Part shown: in pieces, positions 8,335 to 17,233 of the stretch
Layout: the number at the start of each line of letters is the position of its first letter
How positions within the stretch are numbered: the stretch's first letter is position 1
Assembly: GCF_041270065.1 (NCBI RefSeq)
Contig: NZ_CP065958.1
Span: 806,001 to 870,000 of the forward strand
DNA: 64,000 bases
Direction of reading: 5' to 3'
DNA from: Streptomyces fradiae
GTDB lineage: Bacteria > Actinomycetota > Actinomycetes > Streptomycetales > Streptomycetaceae
Position numbers and translations under genes: made by a program
Notes under the pieces: generated by a model
The model's database searches: none
Told to the model about the DNA's origin: nothing
What the model saw: only the letters and a program-made list of their open reading frames with translations

Positions 8335-9027
8335 TCAGGCGCGGGCGAGCCGCGGGACCGCGTCGAGCAGGGTGCGGGTGTACGCGTCCCGCGGCGCGCC
8401 GATCACGTCCTCGACGGGGCCGGACTCGACGAGCCGGCCGTGGTGCATGACGGCGACGGCGTCGCAGACGTACCGGACGACGGCGAGGTTGTGCGAGATG
8501 AACAGCATGGTCAGGCCGAGTTCACCGCGCAGTTCGCGCAGCAGGTTGAGCACGGCGCCCTGGACGGAGACGTCGAGGGCGGAGGTGATCTCGTCGGCGA
8601 TGAGCAGCTCGGGCCGGGCCGCGAGGGCGCGGGCGATGGCGACGCGCTGACGCTGTCCGCCGGAGAGTTCGCGGGGGTACTTTCCGGCGTACGCGGCGGG
8701 CAGGGCGACCAGTTCGAGGAGCCGCCCGACCTCTGCCGCCCGCTGCGCGCGTGGGACGCGGGTGCCTTCGGCGACGGCGTCGCCGATGCTCATGCGCGGG
8801 TTGAGCGAGGAGTAGGGGTCCTGGAACACCATCTGCACCCGGCCGCGGGCGACCCCGGTGACGGACCCACGGTACGGGGTGAGGCCGGCCACGGCGCGGG
8901 CGAGGGTGGACTTTCCGGAGCCGGACTCGCCGACGAGCCCGGTGACGGAGCCCTCGGGGACCTCCAGACTGACGCCGTCGACGGCGGTGAACGAGCCGAA
9001 GCGGACGGTGAGTCGGTCGATGTTCAC
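8335..9027 (-). CDS. Oligopeptide/dipeptide ABC transporter ATP-binding protein (DppF type)
   Basis: A 230-residue ABC ATPase with all motifs: Walker A GESGSGKST, Q-loop MVFQDPYSSLNP, signature LSGGQRQR, Walker B LLIADEITSALD and the switch histidine ISHNLAV. The order and the SSLNP sequence mark the Opp/Dpp class. The GTG at 9027 has GGGAGGT immediately upstream; an in-frame GTG further up overlaps a duplicated copy of that sequence. It lacks the Cys-rich C-terminal extension common in this class, making it short. It is the last gene of the peptide importer operon and would pair with the fused ATPase encoded upstream. Confidence 0.9.
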   Translation of the reverse strand: MNIDRLTVRFGSFTAVDGVSLEVPEGSVTGLVGESGSGKSTLARAVAGLTPYRGSVTGVARGRVQMVFQDPYSSLNPRMSIGDAVAEGTRVPRAQRAAEVGRLLELVALPAAYAGKYPRELSGGQRQRVAIARALAARPELLIADEITSALDVSVQGAVLNLLRELRGELGLTMLFISHNLAVVRYVCDAVAVMHHGRLVESGPVEDVIGAPRDAYTRTLLDAVPRLARA

Positions 9028-9053
9028 GGGACCTCCCGGCGGGCCGTCGGTGT

Positions 9054-10871
9054 TCACTGGACCTCCCAGCAGGCCACGGAGTGTTCTTCGGTACGGGCGT
9101 GCAGCTTGGGGCGGATGGCGCAGCGGCCCGTCACGAAGGCGCACCGGTCGGCGAAGGCGCAGCCGTCGCCGACGTCGCCCGGCGCGGGCTGGCGGCCGGG
9201 GATGGTGGTGAGCGGGCCCGAGCGGTCGGTGTCCATGTCGGGGAGCGAGCCGACCAGGGCGCGGGTGTAGGGGTGGCGGGCGTAGTGGAGGGCGTCGGCG
9301 GGGAGTTCCTCGACGATGCGGCCCGCGTACATGACGGCGATCCGGTCGCACAGTTCGCTGACGACGGCGATGTCGTGGGAGATGAACAGGGCACCGGCCT
9401 GGGTCTCGTCGACGGCTTCGCGCAGGACCCGGAGGACTTCGCGCTGGACGGTGACGTCGAGGGCGGTGGTGGGCTCGTCCGCGATGATCAGGCGGGGCGT
9501 GTTCATCAGGCCCATGGCGATGACGGCGCGCTGGCGCATGCCGCCGGACAGTTCGTGGGGGTAGCGCCGGGCGACGTCGGCGGGCTGCTTGATGCGGACG
9601 GTGCCGAGGCGTTCGACGGCGCGGGCGCGTGCCTCGGTGCGGGTGGCACCGTCGTGCAGGGTGGCGACCTCGGCGAGCTGACCGCCGACGCGCAGGGCGG
9701 GGTTGAGGGAGGACGTGGGGTCCTGGAAGACCATCGCGAGCGAGGAGCCGAGCAGCTTGCGGCGCTCGGAGTCCGGCAGGGCGTCCAGGTCGACCCCGTC
9801 GAGACGCATGCGGGCGCTGCCGGCGAGGCCGGGGTAGGGCACGATCTGGCCGATGGCCGCGGCGGTCATGCTCTTGCCGCTGCCGGATTCGCCGACGAGG
9901 CCGACGATCTCCCCGGCGCGTACGGTGAGCGACACCTGGCGTACGGGGGTGATGTCGCCCGGGAAGGCGACGGTGAGGTCCCGTACCTCCAGGACGGCGT
10001 CCGGTGCGGGCTCGTCGCGGGCGGGGGCGACCTCGGGGGCCACGGGCTTGCCGACGGGTTCGCGGGTGTGGGCGGCGGCCTTGGCGAAGGTGTCGCCAAG
10101 GAGCATGAAGCCGAGTCCGGCGAGGCTGACGGCGAGGGCGGGGGCGACGACGACGGCCGGGGTGACGTAGACGTGCCCGAAGGCCTCGTTGAGCAGCCGG
10201 CCCCAGTCGTACGAGGGTGCCTGGACGCCCATGCCGAGGAAGGACATCGCGGACAGGCCGAGCAGGGCGGCGCCCATCGACTGGGCGGTGTTGAGGATGA
10301 GCGGCTCGGCGATGTTGGGCAGGATGTGCCGGGTGAGGATGCGGCGCCGGGGCACGCGCAGCATGCGGGCGGCGGCGATGTAGTCGGATCCGGCCACGGA
10401 CGCGGTCATGGTGTGGGTGAGCCGCGCGAAGGTCGGGGCGAGGGCGACGCCGATGCCGAGGACGGCGCCCTGGGCGCCGAGTCCGGCCACGACGGCGGTG
10501 AACATGGCGAGCAGCAGGGCAGGGAAGGCGACCAGAAGGTCGACCGCCGCGACGACCGCGCGGCCGGCGCGCCGCGGCAGGATCTGCGGCAGGGTGCCGA
10601 GCAGCACGCCGGAGACGGTGCCGATCAGGGTGGCGAGGAAGGCGAGGCCGAGGGTGAGCCGGGTGGCGACCAGGGTCCGGGCGAGCAGGTCGCGGCCGAG
10701 GGCGTCGGTGCCGAGCCAGTGCGCGGCGGTGGCTCCCTGGCTGATCTCCGTGGGGTTGATCCGGTTGGCGGCGTCCTCCCAGAACGGCGGGCCGACGACG
10801 GCGAGCAGGAGCATGAGGGCGACGATGACGGCGCCGAGGAGGCCGACGGGGTTCTTCAGGAGGCGGCGCAT
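9054..10871 (-). CDS. Fused peptide ABC transporter permease (DppC) and ATP-binding protein (DppD)
   Basis: One 605-residue chain joins two subunits that are usually separate. Residues 1-280 are a DppC-type permease with an N-terminal membrane anchor, the HWLGTDALGRD motif and five further membrane segments. Residues about 310-605 are a DppD-type ATPase with Walker A GESGSGKSM, MVFQDPTSSLNP, LSGGMRQRAVIA, LIIADEPTTALD and the C-terminal cysteine motif (CAFADRCAFVTGRC) of oligopeptide ATPases. The junction (about 280-310) is a Pro/Glu-rich linker. The start overlaps the stop of the upstream permease gene. Such fusions occur in actinomycetes. It imports peptides, here presumably peptides with D-residues. 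Confidence 0.9.
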   Translation of the reverse strand: MRRLLKNPVGLLGAVIVALMLLLAVVGPPFWEDAANRINPTEISQGATAAHWLGTDALGRDLLARTLVATRLTLGLAFLATLIGTVSGVLLGTLPQILPRRAGRAVVAAVDLLVAFPALLLAMFTAVVAGLGAQGAVLGIGVALAPTFARLTHTMTASVAGSDYIAAARMLRVPRRRILTRHILPNIAEPLILNTAQSMGAALLGLSAMSFLGMGVQAPSYDWGRLLNEAFGHVYVTPAVVVAPALAVSLAGLGFMLLGDTFAKAAAHTREPVGKPVAPEVAPARDEPAPDAVLEVRDLTVAFPGDITPVRQVSLTVRAGEIVGLVGESGSGKSMTAAAIGQIVPYPGLAGSARMRLDGVDLDALPDSERRKLLGSSLAMVFQDPTSSLNPALRVGGQLAEVATLHDGATRTEARARAVERLGTVRIKQPADVARRYPHELSGGMRQRAVIAMGLMNTPRLIIADEPTTALDVTVQREVLRVLREAVDETQAGALFISHDIAVVSELCDRIAVMYAGRIVEELPADALHYARHPYTRALVGSLPDMDTDRSGPLTTIPGRQPAPGDVGDGCAFADRCAFVTGRCAIRPKLHARTEEHSVACWEVQ

Positions 10872-11911
10872 CAGCCCTCCCTGCGGGTGGCGGCGGACGG
10901 GGTGGACAGCGTCGACTTGGGGTCGAGGATCCCGAGCAGGACGTCGACGAGGAAGTTGATGAGGAGGACGAGCGCGCCGTAGACGAGGATCATGGCCTGG
11001 GCCACGGGGTAGTCCTTCTGGGTGATGGCCTCGACGGTGCGCAGACCGAGTCCGGGCCAGGCGAAGACGTTCTCGACCAGGACGCTGCCGGTGATCAGTC
11101 CGCTGAGCAGCAGACCGCCCATGGTCAGGGTGGCGGTAAGGGTGTTGGGCAGCAGGTGGACCGCGTAGAGGCGCCAGGCGGGCAGGCGCTTGGCGTGGGC
11201 CAGGCGCATGTAGTCGGTGTCGAGTTCGCGCAGGGTCTCGACCCGGGCGAGCCGGGCGATCATCGCCGCCGGGGCGATGGCGAGCGCCGTGACGGGGAGC
11301 ACGAAGGAGGCGGGTCCGGTGAGACCGGCCGGCGGGAACAGGCCGAGGCCCAGGGCGAGGACGAGCAGCAGCGCCAGACCGTAGAGGTACTCCGGGATGG
11401 CGACCGCGGCGCCGGTGAGGGTGGTGAAGGCGGTCTCGGTGCCGCGCCGGCGCCCGTTGTGGGTGCGGACAGCGGCCCACAGGCCCAGGGGTACGGCCAC
11501 GGCGAGCGCGGAGAGGGTGGCGAGGACGGCCAGGGCCAGGGTGTTGGGGAGGCCCTGGCCGATGATGTCGGTCACCGGCTGGGAGGTGAAGAACGAGGTG
11601 CCGAGATCGCCCGAGAAGAGGTCGCGGACGTAGTGCGTGAACTGGGTGAACAACGGCTCGTCGAGCCCGAGTTCGCTACGGCGCTGCGCCACGAGCTCCT
11701 TCGGGGCGGTCGGGCCGAGCATCTGGCGCAGCGGGTCGCCGGGGATCAGATGGATCATCGCGAACGAGGCCACGACGAGCACGGCGAGCGAGCCCGCGAG
11801 CCGCAGCAGCTGCCGTACGAGGAAGCCTGGGGTGAGCCGGCGGGTACGGCGGCCCGGGACGGAAGCGGTGGCCGCTTCCTGGGGAGTGAGCACATCGGGT
11901 CGGGTGGTCAC
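10871..11911 (-). CDS. Peptide ABC transporter permease (DppB type)
   Basis: A 346-residue permease with a hydrophobic anchor (LLRLAGSLAVLVVASFAMIH) followed by FIPGDP-like HLIPGDPLRQ, typical of DppB/OppB, and the inner-membrane EAA loop around EYLYGLALLL and LRELDTDYMRLAHAKRLP. The GTG start at 11911 overlaps the stop of the substrate-binding protein gene by four bases and its stop overlaps the next ATG, so the importer is tightly coupled. It forms the channel with the DppC half of the fused protein. Confidence 0.9.
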   Translation of the reverse strand: MTTRPDVLTPQEAATASVPGRRTRRLTPGFLVRQLLRLAGSLAVLVVASFAMIHLIPGDPLRQMLGPTAPKELVAQRRSELGLDEPLFTQFTHYVRDLFSGDLGTSFFTSQPVTDIIGQGLPNTLALAVLATLSALAVAVPLGLWAAVRTHNGRRRGTETAFTTLTGAAVAIPEYLYGLALLLVLALGLGLFPPAGLTGPASFVLPVTALAIAPAAMIARLARVETLRELDTDYMRLAHAKRLPAWRLYAVHLLPNTLTATLTMGGLLLSGLITGSVLVENVFAWPGLGLRTVEAITQKDYPVAQAMILVYGALVLLINFLVDVLLGILDPKSTLSTPSAATRREG

Positions 11912-13497
11912 TTCTCTCCTCCCGTCATGCGGATCGACGTCGGCTCGAAGAGTCCGGTCGTGATGCGGAACGTGGCGTTGTGGGAGGCGGTGGTGAGGGT
12001 CTTGTCGACGACGGGGACGAGATCGCCGCTGTCGAACAGCGCGTTCTCCGACCGAGCCCACAGAGCGCAGCCCGACGTGCCCGGGAGCTTGCTCGCGGCG
12101 GCGGCGAGCTTCTCGTACTCGGTGTTGGTGAGGTGGGCGAAGTTGCCGCCGTCTGGGGTGAAGGGGCCGGAGAGCGAACCGACCAGCTGCGTGGGCAGGG
12201 TGACGCCGAGCGACACCCAGTCCACGTCCCAGTCCTGGGTGACCGCTTCCACCTCGTCGTAGGCGGCGTCCGAGAGGGCCCTCAGTCGCACGTCGACGCC
12301 GGCCTTCTTCCACGCTTCGGCCAGGTACTCGGCCGCGGCGGCCATGGTCTCGCCCCCGGAGGTGCCGTAGATCATGCGGATGGTGAGCCGCTTCCCGCCC
12401 TTCACACGGAAGCCGTCGGGGCCTCGGTGCCAGCCGGCGGCGTGGAGTGCCGAGGCGGCCGCGGTGGGGTCGTAGGCGGGCAGATGGCCGGTGACCGTGT
12501 CACCGGGGCAGGGGTTCGGCCGCAGCACCAGGCCGGTGGGCGGTTGTCCGGTGCCGCCGGTGCCGAGCGCGCCGAGGGAGTGCAGGTCGACCGCCTGGAT
12601 CAGGGCCTTGCGGACCTCCGGGTCGTCTCCGGGGTGCCCCTTGCCCTGGTGGAAGAAGAACTCCTGAGTGCCGTTGGGCTGGGTCGTGGCGGTGATTCCG
12701 GGGACGCTGGTCACCCGGGCACGGTCGGGGCCCGCGAACTGCGCGCCGTTCAGCTGGTGGGAGAGCAGCAGGTTGGCGGCGGTCGACTCGCTGCCGACGA
12801 TCTTGAGGACGACCGAGTCCGGCATGGCGGGGTCGGTCGCCGTGGCTCCGCCGGGTCCCCATGTGTAGTCCTTGCGCCGGGTGTAGGTGTAGCTCTGGTT
12901 CGGCCGGGCCTCCGTGAGCTGGAAGGGGCCCGATCCGGAGGTGCCGCTCCTGAGCAGGGAGCGGTCCTTCAGCCCCTTGCCGCAGACCAGGAACAGGTAT
13001 CGAGTGCTCTGCAGGATGAGCGAGAACGGCTTGGGCGTGGTGAGGGTCACCGTGCCGGCCGTGTCGTCGGCCTTCGCGGTCAGGCCCTCGGGAACCACGA
13101 CACCGATGGCGGGCGACTTGGTGGCCGGGTCGGTGATGTAGTCGACGTTCGCAGCGATCGTGCTCGCCGTCACCGGGCTGCCGTCCGCGCAGGTGACGCC
13201 GCGGCGCAGGGTGAAGGTGACCGACGACGGCTTGACGTCCCACTTCTGGGCCAGGCCCGAGACGACACGGCCGTCGGGGGCGATGTTCACCAGAGTGTCG
13301 TACGCCAGCGACAGCGCGGTGTACGTGGCGGTGTTCTGGAACTGGGCCGGATCGAGCAGTCCGGGATCGCTCTTGATCGCGAAACTGAAGGTGTCACCAC
13401 CGGTCGACCCGGCCTGGCCGGTGCCGCAGCCGGCCGCGAGCAATGACACGGCGAGACAGGCGGAGATCGCCTTGGCTCTGTTCATCGGGGGCTTCAT
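11908..13497 (-). CDS. Peptide ABC transporter substrate-binding lipoprotein (SBP family 5)
   Basis: About 530-residue extracytoplasmic binding protein of the DppA/OppA class. A lipoprotein signal (AISACLAVSLLAAGC) ends in a lipobox with the acylated cysteine, followed by TFSFAIKSDPGLLDPAQF and the family's LAYDTLVN and ALIQAVDLHSLG segments. It captures the peptide and starts the operon of importer genes. The start is ambiguous because a 12-bp unit containing GGAG and ATG is repeated, giving in-frame ATGs at 13509, 13497 and 13485; 13497 has the best-spaced GGAG. All three leave the signal peptide intact. Confidence 0.87.
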   Translation of the reverse strand: MKPPMNRAKAISACLAVSLLAAGCGTGQAGSTGGDTFSFAIKSDPGLLDPAQFQNTATYTALSLAYDTLVNIAPDGRVVSGLAQKWDVKPSSVTFTLRRGVTCADGSPVTASTIAANVDYITDPATKSPAIGVVVPEGLTAKADDTAGTVTLTTPKPFSLILQSTRYLFLVCGKGLKDRSLLRSGTSGSGPFQLTEARPNQSYTYTRRKDYTWGPGGATATDPAMPDSVVLKIVGSESTAANLLLSHQLNGAQFAGPDRARVTSVPGITATTQPNGTQEFFFHQGKGHPGDDPEVRKALIQAVDLHSLGALGTGGTGQPPTGLVLRPNPCPGDTVTGHLPAYDPTAAASALHAAGWHRGPDGFRVKGGKRLTIRMIYGTSGGETMAAAAEYLAEAWKKAGVDVRLRALSDAAYDEVEAVTQDWDVDWVSLGVTLPTQLVGSLSGPFTPDGGNFAHLTNTEYEKLAAAASKLPGTSGCALWARSENALFDSGDLVPVVDKTLTTASHNATFRITTGLFEPTSIRMTGGEK

Positions 13498-13625
13498 AGG
13501 GGGCTCCATAGGGGGCTCCGTCGGGAGGGCTCCATCGAGGGGGGCTCCGTGGGGAAGAGTTGCCCCACAGTCGCGGCTCGTGGCCGGAATTGATTCAGCC
13601 GGGGCGACGAAAGCGGCCTGGCCGA

Positions 13626-13643
13626 TTCGGTACGAGGTCCCAA
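13626..13643. promoter_or_regulatory. TTCGGTACGAGG-type motif upstream of the peptide importer operon
   Basis: TTCGGTACGAGGTCCCAA lies about 130 bp upstream of the binding-protein gene. It matches the element at 7157 across TACGAGG-CCCAA with one mismatch. Proposed PucR-related site by inference. Confidence 0.4.
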
Positions 13644-13671
13644 ACCCGGCGTCCGGCACGAAGACACGTCG

Positions 13672-13702
13672 GCCCCGGACCGCGGGCGGGGCGGTCCGGG
13701 GC
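13672..13702. terminator. Hairpin terminator after the serine hydrolase operon
   Basis: A 12-bp perfect stem (13672-13683 with 13691-13702) and a 7-base G-rich loop, 36 bp beyond the stop of the hydrolase gene at 13739 on the minus strand. Confidence 0.75.
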
Positions 13703-13738
13703 GGGCGGCGACGAGCCGGTGGCACGGCGGGGTGCTCG

Positions 13739-14659
13739 TTACGTCCGGGGGCGGAGGTGGTCGACGGCGAGCCGGGCGGCGCGGCCGATGGCACGGTCGG
13801 CGAGCGGCTGGCGCGTGACCGCCGTCGAGGTACGGAGGAAGACGCCGACCGCGTACCGCTTGCCGTCGGGATACGCGACCACGCCGGCCTCGTTGCGTAC
13901 GGCGAAGTCGGTGCCGGTCTTCCCGGCGAGCCGCACGCCCGCCTCGGGGAAGCCGGAGACGAGCCGGTGCTGCCACACCTGTTGGCCCATGATGTCCCGG
14001 ACCTCGGCGCAGGCGGCCGCCGGACCGGCCTCGTCGCGCCAGATCGCGGCGAGCAGCGCGGTCACGTCGCGCGGTGTGCTGGACGGGCCGGTGCCGGGGG
14101 CGCAGGCCCGGAGGGCGAGCAGCCGTGCGTCGGGGACGCCGGAGAGCTGGTCGTCGAGGGAGCGGTCCGGGTCGAGCCCGAGCTCGTGGCGGATGTCGTC
14201 GTCCAGGGCGGCGCAGGAGGAGAAGCCGAAGTCCGGGAAGCCGAGCTCGTCGAGCGTCGCGCGGACCCGGTCGGCGCCGACGACGTCCAGGAGGAGGTCG
14301 GTGGCCGCGTTGTCGCTGATCGTCATCATCATGAAGGCGAGGTCGCGGGCGCTCATCTCCACGTCGTACGCGCAGCCGTCGGTGCCGCTGCCGCCGGCCC
14401 GGTAGGCGGCCGTGACCGTGTGGCGCAGGGCCGGGTCGAGCCGCCCGGCCGCCGCCTGGCGGGCGTACTCCAGGGCGATGGGGATCTTGAAGACGGAGGC
14501 GAGCACGACCTGGGCGTCGGCGCCGTGGCCGAACTCCTCGCCCGTGTCGATGTCCCGGGCGTGCACGAAGCCCTCGACTCCCGCCTGGGCGAAGGTGTCC
14601 GCGAGCGCGGCGCGGGTCCGGTCGGCACGGGCGGACCGCAGGGCGGCGGCGGTGGTCAT
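13739..14659 (-). CDS. Class A beta-lactamase-like serine hydrolase, paralogue 1
   Basis: A 306-residue protein of the PBP/class A beta-lactamase fold. It carries the nucleophile motif S55-VF-K58, the SDN loop at 115-117 and KTGT at 247-250, the three hallmarks of the fold. The ExxLN omega-loop that supplies Glu166 in true class A beta-lactamases is not seen, and there is no signal peptide, so a cytoplasmic peptidase, amidase or esterase acting on D-amino acid peptides fits better than drug resistance. It overlaps its upstream paralogue by four bases. The same strand and block as the dipeptidase and peptide importer suggest a role in peptide breakdown. Confidence 0.82.
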   Translation of the reverse strand: MTTAAALRSARADRTRAALADTFAQAGVEGFVHARDIDTGEEFGHGADAQVVLASVFKIPIALEYARQAAAGRLDPALRHTVTAAYRAGGSGTDGCAYDVEMSARDLAFMMMTISDNAATDLLLDVVGADRVRATLDELGFPDFGFSSCAALDDDIRHELGLDPDRSLDDQLSGVPDARLLALRACAPGTGPSSTPRDVTALLAAIWRDEAGPAAACAEVRDIMGQQVWQHRLVSGFPEAGVRLAGKTGTDFAVRNEAGVVAYPDGKRYAVGVFLRTSTAVTRQPLADRAIGRAARLAVDHLRPRT

Positions 14660-15603
14660 GTCGTCTCCTGGGAAGCGGATACGGATGCGGTGGTGGCGGC
14701 CGGCGGGCGGCGCAGGTGGTCGACGGCGAGCCGGGCGGCGCGGCCGATCGCCGCGTCGGCGGCGGGATTGCGTCCGCCGAGGGCGGGGGTGCGCAGAAAG
14801 GCGGCGACGGCGTAGCGGCCCCCGTCGGGGTACTCGACGACGGCGGCCTCGTTGAGGACTCCCCACAGGGAGCCGTTCTTCGCCGCGACGCGCACGTCGG
14901 CGTCGAAGCCGGCCGCGAGGCGGTGCACGGAGAGCTGATGACTCATCAACTCCCGTACCTCGGCACAGGCTTCGGCCGGTCCGGCCCGGTCCCGCCAGAT
15001 CGCGGCGAGCAGCGAGGTGATCTCGCGCGGCGTGCTGGCGGCGGACCGCGTGGGGTCGAGCATGGCCAAACCCCTGATCCGGTCCTCGCTCACCTGGTCG
15101 AGCTGGGCGTCCAGGTCGCCCTCGGGGTCCAGGCCGAGTTCGGCCCAGACCGGGTCCCACAGCTCGCGGTAGCGCCCGACTGGCAGCCGCGGACAGCCGA
15201 GTTCGGCGGCCACGGCGCGCACCGCGTCGGTGCCGAGCAGCTCCATGAGCTTGTCGGTGGCCGCGTTGTCGCTCATGGAGAGCATGAAGAAGGCGAGGTC
15301 GCGGGTGGACAGGGTGACGTCGTGCCGACAGCTGTCGGTGCCGATGCCGCCGCCCTCGCGGTTGGCGCCGGTGACGGTGTGGCGGGCGGCCCGGTCGAGG
15401 GCGCCGGCGGCGGCCTGGCGGGCGTACGCGAGCGCGACGGCGATCTTGCGGATCGAGGCGACGATGACGGGCGCGTCGGCGCGGAAGGCGAACTCGCGGT
15501 CTCCGTCGACGTCTTGGGCATGGACGAAGCCCTCGACTCCGGCCTCGCCGAAGACCGCCTGGACGGCAGTGGTCACCTCGTCGGTGGTGGAGAGTGGTGC
15601 CAT
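14656..15603 (-). CDS. Class A beta-lactamase-like serine hydrolase, paralogue 2
   Basis: A 315-residue tandem paralogue of the gene just downstream; both share the same N-terminal frame (EAGVEGFVHAQD against QAGVEGFVHARD) and domain layout. S50-IR-K53 and SDN 111-113 are kept, but the third motif reads KNGS at 242-245 in place of KTGT, and the segment between SDN and this motif differs most. No signal peptide is seen. The altered KTG box points to a changed substrate rather than inactivity, since the nucleophile and lysine remain. It follows the class C-type hydrolase gene by 22 bp and is probably in one operon with it. Confidence 0.82.
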   Translation of the reverse strand: MAPLSTTDEVTTAVQAVFGEAGVEGFVHAQDVDGDREFAFRADAPVIVASIRKIAVALAYARQAAAGALDRAARHTVTGANREGGGIGTDSCRHDVTLSTRDLAFFMLSMSDNAATDKLMELLGTDAVRAVAAELGCPRLPVGRYRELWDPVWAELGLDPEGDLDAQLDQVSEDRIRGLAMLDPTRSAASTPREITSLLAAIWRDRAGPAEACAEVRELMSHQLSVHRLAAGFDADVRVAAKNGSLWGVLNEAAVVEYPDGGRYAVAAFLRTPALGGRNPAADAAIGRAARLAVDHLRRPPAATTASVSASQETT

Positions 15604-15625
15604 GGGTGGTCCAATCGTGCGGAGT

Positions 15626-17035
15626 TCAGCCGACCTTCGGGGTCGCGCGGCCGCTGTAGTGGAGGTAGGAGGGCCCGTCGGGGCGCTGCTCGAACACCAC
15701 CGCGTCCCATACGGAGTCGGAGCCGGAGCCGGTATCGGAGTCGGATTCGCCTTCCTCGCGGCCGACGAAGGTCGTCGCGTCGACGGCGACGAGGTCGAGG
15801 GTCCGGGAGCGGGCGAGGCCCACGAGGATTCCGGTGGGTTCGGTGCGCAGACGGAGCCCGCCCTCGTGGGCGGTCACGTGGATGCGGCTGCCGGCCCGCT
15901 CGTACACGCCGGTGATGGGCTCGACGTCCACGGTGACGGGCTGCTCGGGCGGCGCGAGCGGGGCGGGCACCGCGATGCCGTGCAGGTCCCGGAGCAGCTC
16001 GGTGACGAGCCGCTGCTGGAAGTCGACGCTCCGGCCGCCGTTGATCAGCGCGGCAACGACGGTCCCCGTACCGGGCAGGAGCCAGAGGGCGGCGTGCTGG
16101 CCGATGGTGTCGCCGGTGTGCGAGGCGAGCTGGTGCCCGTCCCACTCGTCCAGGCTCCAGCCGATGCCCCACTGCCGGCCGCCGGCGTACGGGTTGGGCA
16201 CGTCGACCTGTGCCTGCCGCAGGGCGCCGGGGTCGGCCAGGAGCGCGCCCGGGGTGAGATGGGCACGGCCGAAGGCGACCACGTCGGCGGCACGTGCGCA
16301 GATCAGGCCCGCGGGTCCGACGGACCGGGGCAGCCCCCACTGCGGCACCACGGCGCCGTGCTCGTCGTGGCCGACGGCGGCACCGAAGCGGAGGACGTCC
16401 TCCGGCAGCGTCCAGGTGTGGGTCAGTCCGAGCGGCTCGCAGATCTGCTCGCGCAGGGCACGGTCCCAGACGGTGCCGGTGAGCCGTTCGACGACCCGGC
16501 CGGCGATGACGAAGCCGGAGTTGCAGTACGAGTGGGAGTCGCCGACCGGGAAGGTCTGCTCCAGGTCGGCGCACGCCTCGACGTACCGCCGCAGGCAGTC
16601 GTCGCCGCGGCCGGTGTCGAGGAACAGGTCGCCGTCGATGCCCGAGGTGTGGGTGAGCAGATGGCGCAGGGTGATCGCCCCGGTGGCGTGCGGGTCCCGC
16701 ACCGTGAACTCCGGGAGGAGCTCCGCGACGGGGGTGTCCAGGGTGATGCGCCCGTCCTCGACGAGGAGCATCAGCTGGGTCGCGGTCCACACCTTGGTGA
16801 CCGAGCCGATCTGGAACAGCGAGTCGGTACGTACGGGGGCGGCGGTGGCGGTGTTCAGGACGCCGGTGGCGCACTCGTACAGCTCGCCGTCGTACCAGAA
16901 CGCCAGGCTCACCCCCGGCACCCCGCAATCGGCGGCGAGCGCCGCGAGACGGCCGGCCCAGTGCTCGACGTCGGCCCTGCCGGCACCACCGGCCCTACGG
17001 GCCTTGTCGGCTTCGCCGACTTCGTCGCCCTTCAC
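15626..17035 (-). CDS. Serine hydrolase, class C beta-lactamase / DD-peptidase family
   Basis: A 469-residue beta-lactamase-family (S12-like) hydrolase. Catalytic motifs: S78-VT-K81 in FQIGSVTKVWT, Y170-CN and H306-TG. An extra C-terminal domain of about 120 residues follows, as in D-aminopeptidase and esterase EstB relatives, and contains an odd acidic run (EGESDSDTGSGSDS) encoded by a GAGTCGG/GGAGCC-like repeat. The GTG at 17035 has GGAGG six bases upstream and was preferred to a longer frame from 17101. It heads the operon of three PBP-fold hydrolases and is divergent from the isochorismatase-type gene. No signal peptide is obvious, so it probably acts inside the cell on D-amino acid peptides or amides. 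Confidence 0.83.
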   Translation of the reverse strand: MKGDEVGEADKARRAGGAGRADVEHWAGRLAALAADCGVPGVSLAFWYDGELYECATGVLNTATAAPVRTDSLFQIGSVTKVWTATQLMLLVEDGRITLDTPVAELLPEFTVRDPHATGAITLRHLLTHTSGIDGDLFLDTGRGDDCLRRYVEACADLEQTFPVGDSHSYCNSGFVIAGRVVERLTGTVWDRALREQICEPLGLTHTWTLPEDVLRFGAAVGHDEHGAVVPQWGLPRSVGPAGLICARAADVVAFGRAHLTPGALLADPGALRQAQVDVPNPYAGGRQWGIGWSLDEWDGHQLASHTGDTIGQHAALWLLPGTGTVVAALINGGRSVDFQQRLVTELLRDLHGIAVPAPLAPPEQPVTVDVEPITGVYERAGSRIHVTAHEGGLRLRTEPTGILVGLARSRTLDLVAVDATTFVGREEGESDSDTGSGSDSVWDAVVFEQRPDGPSYLHYSGRATPKVG

Positions 17036-17109
17036 AGGCGTCCTCCATGTGGCTCGATGCGACTCCATGAACGTGGCTGGAAGCGTACGTCCGCGGGGCA
17101 CTCGAAGGG

Positions 17110-17127
17110 TTGGTGCGACGGTACGAA
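17110..17127. promoter_or_regulatory. TTCGTACC-type motif in the hydrolase/isochorismatase divergent promoter
   Basis: On the minus strand this reads TTCGTACCGTCGCACCAA, similar to the elements at 7157, 13626 and 19589. It is central in the 198-bp gap between two divergent genes. Proposed regulatory site by inference. Confidence 0.4.
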
Positions 17128-17233
17128 GACGCAGGTCCGGGCTTGTCCCGGCGGACGACTCCGGGCGGCGGCGGCGTTCCTAGGGTGGCCAGCACCCGAC
17201 CCCGACTTCCCGACCCACGGAGACGAGACGACG

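Noticed and set aside
13739..14659. Beta-lactam resistance gene
   Set aside because: Class A-like motifs are present, but there is no signal peptide and no visible ExxLN loop, and the setting is peptide metabolism.
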